Assembly: GCF_950100655.1 (NCBI RefSeq)
Contig: NZ_CATNLY010000052.1
Location: 286,001-350,000 of the forward strand
Direction: 5' to 3'
Length of the DNA: 64,000 nucleotides
DNA from: Pleomorphomonas sp. T1.2MG-36
GTDB lineage: Bacteria > Pseudomonadota > Alphaproteobacteria > Rhizobiales > Pleomorphomonadaceae
Shown here: positions 57,839-64,000 of the stretch, in pieces
Numbering within the stretch: position 1 is the first letter of the stretch
How the letters are laid out: each line of letters opens with the position of its first letter
Made by a program: the position numbers and the translations under genes
The notes under the pieces: generated by a model
Told to the model about the DNA's origin: nothing
What the model saw: only the letters and a program-made list of their open reading frames with translations
Database searches by the model: none

Positions 57839-59820
57839 GGCTGGCCAACTCCCTCAAGGCGGCGCATCTCCATGTCCTTCACCTGATCGGCCGGGATGAC
57901 GAAGGCGATGTCCTCATCGAACAGGCGGACGAGCAGAGCGACGGTCATGGCGACGGCGCCGAGGCCGGCCAGCCACCAGATATGCCAGACGAGGCCGAAG
58001 CCGAGGGCGATGCTGAAGATGCCCATCAGGAAGCCGGCCGCGGTGTTCCTGGGCATGTGGATGTCGGAATAGGGCGTTCCCGGCACGAACATGCCGGTGC
58101 CGTTGGCCTTCATGTTGGCGAAGGCGTCGATTTCGGTGATGCGCGGTATTTCGGCGAAGTTGTACATCGGCGGCGGCGACGCGGTGGCCCACTCGAGGGT
58201 GCGGCCATCCCAGGGGTCGCCCGTGGTGTCGCGCAGCTGGTCGCGTTTCCAGACGCTGTAGACGATCTGCAGGATGGTGCAGAGGATGCCCACGGCGATG
58301 ATCGCCACGCCGACGGCGGCCAGTATCAGCCAGGGCTGCCAGTCGGGATCGGGATAGTGATTGAGCCGCCGCGTCATGCCCATGAAGCCGAGCACGTAGA
58401 GCGGCATGAAGGCGACGTAGAAGCCGATGAGCCAGCACCAGAACGAGGCGCGACCCAGCGGCTCCGACAGGCGGAAGCCCATCGCCTTGGGGAACCAGTA
58501 GTTGATGGCGGCGAAGATGCCGAACACCACGCCGCCGATGATGGTGTTGTGGAAATGGGCCACCAGGAACAGGGAGTTGTGCAGCACGAAATCGGCGCCC
58601 GGCATGGCCAGGAGCACGCCGGTCATGCCGCCGATGGTGAAGGTGATGATGAAGCCGATCGACCAGAGCATGGGCACCGAGAAGCGCACCCGGCCCCTGA
58701 ACATCGTGAACAGCCAGTTGAACATCTTCACGCCGGTGGGCACGGCGATGATCATGGTGGCGATGCCGAAGAAGGCATTGACGTTGGCGCCGGCACCCAT
58801 GGTGAAGAAGTGATGGAGCCAGACGACGAAAGAGAAGAAGGTGATGGCAATCGTCGCCCAGACCATCGTCTTGTAGCCGAACAGCGGCTTGCCGGAGAAG
58901 GTGGCGACGACTTCCGAGAACACGCCGAAAGCCGGCAGCACCAGGATGTAGACTTCCGGATGGCCCCAGGCCCAGAACAGATTGACGTACATCATCTGCT
59001 CGCCGCCGCCGTCGTTGGTGAAGAAATGCGTGCCGACGTAGCGGTCGAGGCCGAGGAGCGCCAGCGTGACGGTGAGGATGGGGAAGGCGGCGACGATGAG
59101 CACGTTGGTGCAGAAGGCGGTCCAGACGAAGATCGGCATGTGCATCATCTTCATGCCGGGCGCCCGCATGCGCAGGATGGTGACGAGGAAGTTGACGCCG
59201 GTCAGCAGCGTGCCGATGCCGCCGATCTGAAGGCTCCAGATGTAGTAGTCGACGCCGACGTCGGGGCTGAAGGACAACTGGGAGAGCGGCGGATAGGCGG
59301 CCCAGCCGGTCTTGGCGAATTCGCCGAAAATCAGCGAGGCGTTGACCAGCATGGCGCCGGAAAAGGTCAGCCAGAAGCTCAGCGAGTTCAGGAAGGGAAA
59401 GGCGACGTCGCGGGCGCCGATCTGCAAGGGCACGGCGATGTTCATCAGCCCGACGATCAGCGGCATGGCCACGAAGAAGATCATGATGACGCCGTGCGCC
59501 GTGAAGATCTGGTCGAAGTGCTCCGGCGGCAGATAGCCCGGATTGGGGTCGAGGCTCATCGATTGCTGGAGGCGCATCATGACAGCGTCGGTGAAGCCGC
59601 GCAGCAGCATGACGAGGCCGAGCAGGACGTACATGATGCCGATCTTCTTGTGATCGACGGAGGTGATGTACTCCGACCAGAGCCAGCCCCACAGGCGATA
59701 GCGGCTCATCATCGCCGCGATGGCGAGAACCCCGAGGAGGGCGACGCCGACCGCCCCCATGATGATGGGCTCGTGATAGGGGATCTCTTCGAGTGTGAGC
59801 TTACCAAGAAGTGGGGTCAC
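57835..59820 (-). CDS. cyoB: Cytochrome bo3 quinol oxidase subunit I
   Basis: 661 residues. The catalytic subunit, reducing O2 to water while pumping protons. The heme-copper core is intact: [15 protein letters not shown] with the Cu_B histidine and pumping glutamate, [12 protein letters not shown] with the two further histidines, and the last helices with [12 protein letters not shown]. The extended ends typical of quinol oxidases are present. Second gene of the cyo operon, 42 bp after cyoA. Confidence 0.96.
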   Translation of the reverse strand: MTPLLGKLTLEEIPYHEPIIMGAVGVALLGVLAIAAMMSRYRLWGWLWSEYITSVDHKKIGIMYVLLGLVMLLRGFTDAVMMRLQQSMSLDPNPGYLPPEHFDQIFTAHGVIMIFFVAMPLIVGLMNIAVPLQIGARDVAFPFLNSLSFWLTFSGAMLVNASLIFGEFAKTGWAAYPPLSQLSFSPDVGVDYYIWSLQIGGIGTLLTGVNFLVTILRMRAPGMKMMHMPIFVWTAFCTNVLIVAAFPILTVTLALLGLDRYVGTHFFTNDGGGEQMMYVNLFWAWGHPEVYILVLPAFGVFSEVVATFSGKPLFGYKTMVWATIAITFFSFVVWLHHFFTMGAGANVNAFFGIATMIIAVPTGVKMFNWLFTMFRGRVRFSVPMLWSIGFIITFTIGGMTGVLLAMPGADFVLHNSLFLVAHFHNTIIGGVVFGIFAAINYWFPKAMGFRLSEPLGRASFWCWLIGFYVAFMPLYVLGFMGMTRRLNHYPDPDWQPWLILAAVGVAIIAVGILCTILQIVYSVWKRDQLRDTTGDPWDGRTLEWATASPPPMYNFAEIPRITEIDAFANMKANGTGMFVPGTPYSDIHMPRNTAAGFLMGIFSIALGFGLVWHIWWLAGLGAVAMTVALLVRLFDEDIAFVIPADQVKDMEMRRLEGVGQP

Positions 59821-59862
59821 GTCGTGCTCTCCACGATGGCCTCCGGTCGGCGGCCGACGAGT

Positions 59863-60810
59863 TCAGTGGTCCGCGTGTGCGGCTGGCGGCGTCTGGCTCG
59901 CCTCTGCCGGCGTATCGCCCGTCGGTTCCGGCGGCGGCGTATGGCGGTATTTCTTGATGAGATTGATCAGCAGGTCGGGGTCGCCCGGCGCGTAGTAGAC
60001 CACCGGGCTGTTCTCCCGCTTCTTGGCGAGATCGGCATAGGCGGCCTCGTCGAGCGGCCGGCCGGCGGCGGCGACCTTGCGCGTCCAGGCCTCGAAATCG
60101 GCATCGGAGGTGGCCAGCGCGGTGAACCGCATGCCCGAGAAGCCGGCGCCGCTGTAGTTGGCCGACAGGCCGCCGAAGCTGCCCGGCTTGTTGGCGATCA
60201 GGCTGAGCTCGGTGCGCATGCCGGCCATGGCGTACATCTGGCCGGCGAGGCCGGGGATGAAGAACGAGTTCATCACCGTGTCGGAGGTGATCTCGAAATG
60301 GACGGGCCTGTCGATGGGGAAGGCGACCTCGTTGACGCTGGCGATGTTCTGCTCGGGGTAGATGAACAGCCACTTCCAATCGAGCGCGACGACGTCGATC
60401 TCCAGCGTCGGCTTGTCGGTCTCTTCGAGCGGCCGGTAGGGGTCGAGGGCGTGGGTGGTGGTCCAGGCGAGCCAGCCGAGCGCGAGGACGATGAGCGCCG
60501 GCACGATCCAGACGACGGCCTCGATGGCGTTGGAATGCGCCCAGTTGGGCATGGCGTGCGCCCGGGTGTTGGACGCCCGATACCAGAAGACGAAGAACAG
60601 CGTGAGGATGATCACCGGCAGGACGACAAGCAGCATCAGCGCCGTTGAGATCAGAATGAGCTGCTTTTCCTTGGCGGCGATCGGTCCGCTCGGATCCAGC
60701 ACCGGGAACCGGCAACTGACCAGCAGAAGGCCGGAACACAGGACGATCGGCGCCGAACGAAGGCGGGCAAGACCGGAGGTCACGAGCGGGAAGCGTCGGA
60801 AAACGGACAA
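59863..60810 (-). CDS. cyoA: Cytochrome bo3 quinol oxidase subunit II
   Basis: 315 residues. A lipoprotein signal with lipobox LLLVSC (Cys about residue 33), two transmembrane segments and a periplasmic cupredoxin-like domain. The Cu_A ligands of cytochrome c oxidases are absent (the loop reads SANYSGAGFSGMRF instead of a Cys pair), so electrons come from quinol. The region LDWKWLFIYPEQNIASVNEV is the usual Trp-rich patch. First gene of the operon; the upstream gap holds an FNR/FixK-like sequence. Confidence 0.95.
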   Translation of the reverse strand: MSVFRRFPLVTSGLARLRSAPIVLCSGLLLVSCRFPVLDPSGPIAAKEKQLILISTALMLLVVLPVIILTLFFVFWYRASNTRAHAMPNWAHSNAIEAVVWIVPALIVLALGWLAWTTTHALDPYRPLEETDKPTLEIDVVALDWKWLFIYPEQNIASVNEVAFPIDRPVHFEITSDTVMNSFFIPGLAGQMYAMAGMRTELSLIANKPGSFGGLSANYSGAGFSGMRFTALATSDADFEAWTRKVAAAGRPLDEAAYADLAKKRENSPVVYYAPGDPDLLINLIKKYRHTPPPEPTGDTPAEASQTPPAAHADH

Positions 60811-61115
60811 GGCACCATCTCCGGGCGATGCGTCAAAGCGGCCATGCGGTCGATCCGGGACGCGGCAATTCGCGCCCCGAAGTCACACCCCGGACCTGGA
60901 ACGCCCCAGGGCGGCATCGGTTCCGGCCGCTGACCGACATTCGGCCGAACGGTCCGCGGATCGCAGCAAAGCCACAGCGCTGCCGCAAAACGCGTTCGGC
61001 GACGGCAGCCTCTTGACGAGTTGCTTATGAATCGAATCAATAGCCGTGTCGTCATGGTTCGCGTCGGACCGTCTCGGGGGAGGACGGCAGTTTTCTTGAG
61101 GAGCTGTTGTTCGAC
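60811..61115. other. Divergent region between cyo operon and MFS gene
   Basis: No gene here. At 61027-61040 there is ATGA-N6-TCAA, one base from the TTGA-N6-TCAA form used by FNR/FixK-type oxygen regulators. I see no promoter elements with good spacing for either direction. The rest is GC-rich and featureless. Confidence 0.4.
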
Positions 61116-62264
61116 ATGTCCACCGCCATCCTGACGTCCGAGAGCATCGGGCGCGCCGAGCAGTTTTCCACGCGCGTTGCCTTCTTCATCGCCGGTTTCG
61201 GCGGTGCCGTGTGGGCGGCGCTGGTGCCGTTCGCCAAGACGCGCGCCGGTCTCGAAGCCGGCGGTCTCGGCCTTCTGCTGCTGGCCTTCGGCATCGGTTC
61301 GATCATCGCCATGCCGCTCGCAGGCGCGTTGGCTGGCAAATATGGCTGCCGCCGGGTGCTGATCGTCTCCTCGCTGATGGTCTGCATCGCCCTGCCGGCG
61401 CTGGCCATCGTGTCGAGCGCGCCGTTGCTCGCGGTCGCGCTGTTCATTCTGGGCGCCGGCGTCGGCTCGGTCGACTGCGTCATCAACATTCAGGCGGTGA
61501 TCGTCGAACGGGTGGCCGGCAAGGCGCTGATGAGCGGCTTCCATGGGCTGTTCAGCGTCGGCGGCATCGCCGGCGCCGCCGGTTGCGCCGGTCTCCTCAG
61601 CTTTGGCGCCTCGCCGGTCATCGTGTCGCTGGTCGCGGCGGTGTTCACGGCGGCCATGCTGATCTGGGCAGCGCCGCATTTCCTCGGCTTCGGCGGCGAT
61701 ACTTCCGGCCCCGCTTTCGCGCTGCCGCGCGGCGTGGTGCTGTTCATCGGCATCCTCTGCTTCATCGTCTTCCTGACCGAGGGCGCCATCCTCGATTGGA
61801 GCGCGGTGTTCCTCACCTTCACGCGCGGCGCCGATCCGGCGCATGCCGGCTTCGGCTACGCGGCCTTCGCCACCACCATGACCATCGGCCGCCTCAGTGG
61901 CGACGCCATCGTGCGGCGGGTCAGCCGGACGACCATCATCCTCGTCGGCGGGCTTCTGGCCGCGTCGGGTCTGCTGGTGGCGACGCTGGTGCCGTCGGTG
62001 ACGGCGGCGATGATCGGCTTTGCGATGATCGGCGCCGGCTGTTCCAACATCGTGCCGGTCCTCTACAGCGCCATCGGCAAGCAGACGCTGATGCCGGAAA
62101 GCGTGGCCGTGCCGGCGGTGACGACGCTCGGCTACGCCGGCATCCTGATGGGGCCGGCGGCCATCGGCTTCGTCGCCCACATCGCCTCGCTGCCGACCGC
62201 CTTCCTGATCATCTCGGTGTTCCTGGTCGGCGTTGCGGCGAGCGGACGCTTCCTGAAGGTGTAA
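61116..62264 (+). CDS. Major facilitator superfamily transporter
   Basis: 382 residues from ATG 61116; a TTG at 61107 is in frame and closer (3 nt) to the strong GAGGAG, so the true start is uncertain. Twelve hydrophobic segments and the MFS loop after the second segment (AGALAGKYGCRRVLI). It resembles the YbjJ-like or fucose-permease-like branch, but the substrate cannot be given. It ends 43 bp before arfB. Confidence 0.88.
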   Translation: MSTAILTSESIGRAEQFSTRVAFFIAGFGGAVWAALVPFAKTRAGLEAGGLGLLLLAFGIGSIIAMPLAGALAGKYGCRRVLIVSSLMVCIALPALAIVSSAPLLAVALFILGAGVGSVDCVINIQAVIVERVAGKALMSGFHGLFSVGGIAGAAGCAGLLSFGASPVIVSLVAAVFTAAMLIWAAPHFLGFGGDTSGPAFALPRGVVLFIGILCFIVFLTEGAILDWSAVFLTFTRGADPAHAGFGYAAFATTMTIGRLSGDAIVRRVSRTTIILVGGLLAASGLLVATLVPSVTAAMIGFAMIGAGCSNIVPVLYSAIGKQTLMPESVAVPAVTTLGYAGILMGPAAIGFVAHIASLPTAFLIISVFLVGVAASGRFLKV

Positions 62265-62307
62265 CGAGGGGTTTGCGGAGGTCGGCGACGATCTTTATCC
62301 TGCCGTC

Positions 62308-62733
62308 ATGATCTACGTTGCCGACCGCCTCTATATCGACGAGAAGGACCTCTCCTTCTCCTACGTCCTGGCGTCCGGCCCGGGCGGACAGAACGTCAAC
62401 AAGGTGGCGACGGCGGTAGCGCTGCGCTACGACCTCTACAACGCGTCGGGCATTCCCTGGGAAACCAAGGTGCGCGCCTCGCGCATCGCCGGGCCGTCGC
62501 GGTTGACGCAGGCCGGCGAGATCGTCATCCAGGCCCAGCGCTTCCGGTCGCAGGAGCGCAATCGCGAGGACGCCCTCGACCGCCTGAAGGCCATTCTCGC
62601 CGAGGCGGCGATCCCGCCCAAACCGCGCGTCGCCACCAAGCCGACGCGGGCGAGCAAGGTGCGCCGTGTCGATGCCAAGACCAAGCGCGGCGCCGTCAAG
62701 CGCGACCGGCAACGGCCGGCCGGCGAGGACTGA
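62308..62733 (+). CDS. arfB: Alternative ribosome-rescue factor ArfB
   Basis: 141 residues. ArfB (YaeJ) enters ribosomes stalled at the end of broken mRNA and hydrolyses the peptidyl-tRNA. The catalytic GPGGQ is at residues 24-28, followed by NVNK. The C-terminal 45 residues form the Lys/Arg-rich tail that fills the empty mRNA channel. There is no stop-codon recognition domain, which separates it from RF1 and RF2. Confidence 0.94.
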   Translation: MIYVADRLYIDEKDLSFSYVLASGPGGQNVNKVATAVALRYDLYNASGIPWETKVRASRIAGPSRLTQAGEIVIQAQRFRSQERNREDALDRLKAILAEAAIPPKPRVATKPTRASKVRRVDAKTKRGAVKRDRQRPAGED

Positions 62734-62735
62734 TC

Positions 62736-63140
62736 ATGGCGTGGCTCTCGGGCGGCTGCCTGTGCGGCCGGGTTCGCTACGAGGCGGACAGTTACGGCGC
62801 CATCGTCGACTATTGCCATTGCGACACCTGCCGCCGGTCGACGGGCGGCGCCACCGTCGCCTGGATGCAGGTGCGGCCGGACCGCTTCCGCGTCGTCTCC
62901 GGTGAAGCGGCAACCCATGCCTCGTCCCCGGAGATGGTTCGCTCCTTCTGCGGCGCCTGCGGCAGCCAGCTTTTCATGACCGATGCCAAGGGGAGGTCGG
63001 TCGGCGTCACCGTCGGCACGCTCGACGACAAGACCGCAGTGGCTCCGGCTGCCCATGGCTGGGACGGCGACCGTCCCAGTTGGCTATGCCTTGCCGACGG
63101 TCTGCCGCGCTTTTCAGCCGATCCCGATTACGACAACTGA
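62736..63140 (+). CDS. Gfa-family zinc protein (CENP-V/GFA domain)
   Basis: 134 residues. A small zinc protein related to the glutathione-dependent formaldehyde-activating enzyme. Cysteine groups GGCLCGRVRY (about 7-16), CHCDTCRR (27-34) and FCGACGSQLF (about 70-80) are all present. The specific Gfa reaction is not assured, since most family members are uncharacterised. It begins 2 bp after arfB, probably co-transcribed. Confidence 0.9.
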   Translation: MAWLSGGCLCGRVRYEADSYGAIVDYCHCDTCRRSTGGATVAWMQVRPDRFRVVSGEAATHASSPEMVRSFCGACGSQLFMTDAKGRSVGVTVGTLDDKTAVAPAAHGWDGDRPSWLCLADGLPRFSADPDYDN

Positions 63141-64000
63141 TCTTCCGGAGCGGGCAGGGCGCCGGTATCCTCGTCGACATCGGCGGCTTCCAGAAGGCCA
63201 GGGTCAAGCCGCTTCGTCGTCTTGAGGCCGAGATTGCGCAGCATCTCCGCCTGACGGATGACGTTGCCGCGCCCGCTGGCAAATTTGCCGTAGGCGCGTT
63301 CATAGGCGTTCTGGGCGTCTTTCAGGCCCTTGCCAACCTTTTCCAGGTCTTCGACGAAGCCGACGAACTTGTCGTAGAGCTCGGCGCCGCGCTTGGCGAT
63401 GTCCTGGGCGTTCTTGGTCTGCTGCTCCTTCTGCCAGAGCTGGGCGACGATGCGCACCACGAACAGCAGCGACGACGGGCTGACCAGCAGGATGTTCTTC
63501 TCCCAGGCCTGATGCCAAAGCTCGGCGTCGCGGGTGATGGCGACCAGGAAGGCCGGCTCGATCGGCACAAACAGGATGACGAAATCCAGCGCGGCGATGC
63601 CGTGGATCTCCTGGTAGTTCTTGGCCGACAGGTCCTTGATGTGGCCGCGGATGCTGTCGAGATGGCGGCGCAGCGCCGCCTCGCGGGCGCCATCCTCCTC
63701 GGCGCTCGAGAACAGCTCGTAGGCGTTGAGCGACACCTTGCTGTCGATCACCATGAAGCGCTGTCCCGGCAGGTTCAGCACCACGTCGGGCTGGATGCGG
63801 CTGCCGTCCTCGCGCGAATGGCTCTCCTGCGGCACGAAGTGCACGCCCTTGACGAGGCCGGCCGCCTCGAGCACCCGCTCGAGGATCATCTCGCCCCAGT
63901 TGCCCTGGCTCTTGTTCTGGCCGCGCAGCGCCGACGTGAGGTTGTTGGCGTCGCGCGACAGTTGCTGGTTGAGGCTGAACAGCTGCCGAACCTGCTCGCC
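63128..64000 (-). CDS. rmuC: DNA recombination protein RmuC (3' part; 5' end beyond window)
   Basis: About 290 C-terminal residues are in the window. RmuC limits inversions at short repeats and is predicted to have a nuclease-like fold. The RmuC core is clear: NWGEMILERVLEAAGL, QPDVVLNLPGQRFMVIDSKV, LRRHLDSIRGHIKDLSAKNY and FVPIEPAFLVAI. The N-terminal membrane segment and coiled coil lie outside. Its stop overlaps the end of the convergent Gfa-like gene by 13 bp. Confidence 0.93.
   Translation of the reverse strand, partial: GEQVRQLFSLNQQLSRDANNLTSALRGQNKSQGNWGEMILERVLEAAGLVKGVHFVPQESHSREDGSRIQPDVVLNLPGQRFMVIDSKVSLNAYELFSSAEEDGAREAALRRHLDSIRGHIKDLSAKNYQEIHGIAALDFVILFVPIEPAFLVAITRDAELWHQAWEKNILLVSPSSLLFVVRIVAQLWQKEQQTKNAQDIAKRGAELYDKFVGFVEDLEKVGKGLKDAQNAYERAYGKFASGRGNVIRQAEMLRNLGLKTTKRLDPGLLEAADVDEDTGALPAPEDQLS

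Noticed and set aside
57982..60648. 888-residue frame on the plus strand
   Set aside because: Antisense to cyoB and cyoA; its His/Glu/Asp/Arg-rich translation lacks any domain.

Overview
The window is a GC-rich chromosome segment from an alphaproteobacterium, most likely of the Hyphomicrobiales (Rhizobiales). Three things point there. The flagellar cluster is wired like that of Caulobacter and its relatives: sciP beside fliF-fliG-fliH-fliN-flbD, with CtrA-type boxes. Two intergenic repeats resemble ones I recall from rhizobial genomes. Genes such as ialB and ohr/ohrR have typical alphaproteobacterial forms. A cowN gene, which protects nitrogenase against CO, suggests a free-living nitrogen fixer; a Pleomorphomonas-like organism would fit, but this is inference. 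I see no rRNA, tRNA, CRISPR array, insertion sequence or phage. The only mobile-like DNA is a set of small palindromic elements.

Layout. 1-1832: 5' part of flhA, with a perfect CtrA box upstream. 2484-5671: glycine betaine/proline ABC importer proX-proW-proV. 6009-9054: rsgA, a membrane protein of unknown function and an alpha/beta hydrolase. 9166-12165: a BetT-type choline transporter, a GNAT acetyltransferase with an apparent CTG start, and a glutaredoxin/GST-like protein. 12173-17024: a ribose-type sugar ABC importer with its LacI regulator and operator. 17204-18400: an unknown membrane protein. 18499-27799: flagellar block fliF-fliG-fliH-fliN-flbD, sciP, and fliK-flgD behind a sigma-54 promoter. 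28103-34184: mnmA, a chemoreceptor, an aldo-keto reductase and a RhlE helicase. 34607-38358: a classical autotransporter and an IalB-family protein. 38534-39597: ohrR and ohr, divergent, with two operator boxes. 39774-45867: kdgK, cysG, a zinc deacylase-like protein, folD and a BaiN-like flavoprotein. 46130-55979: a double winged-helix protein, a YgiQ-type radical SAM protein, a second chemoreceptor, cowN, a malic enzyme, a DUF2798 protein and a LysE-type exporter. 55983-60810: cytochrome bo3 quinol oxidase cyoABCDE. 61116-64000: an MFS transporter, arfB, a Gfa-like protein and rmuC (cut by the window end).

How the parts work together. The flagellar genes form a small regulatory circuit that can be read from the DNA. 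CtrA-type boxes lie before flhA, fliF and sciP. SciP restrains CtrA output in Caulobacter. FlbD is a sigma-54 activator whose receiver domain has lost its acidic pair, and a good -24/-12 promoter precedes fliK-flgD. ProXWV and BetT together supply osmoprotectants or their precursor choline.

The least ordinary items are two. First, a pair of palindromic mini-elements (49465-49607 and 55143-55252) share ends and two exact 13-bp spacer lengths but carry different palindromic cores. Second, a CooA-type CO-sensor box lies upstream of cowN.
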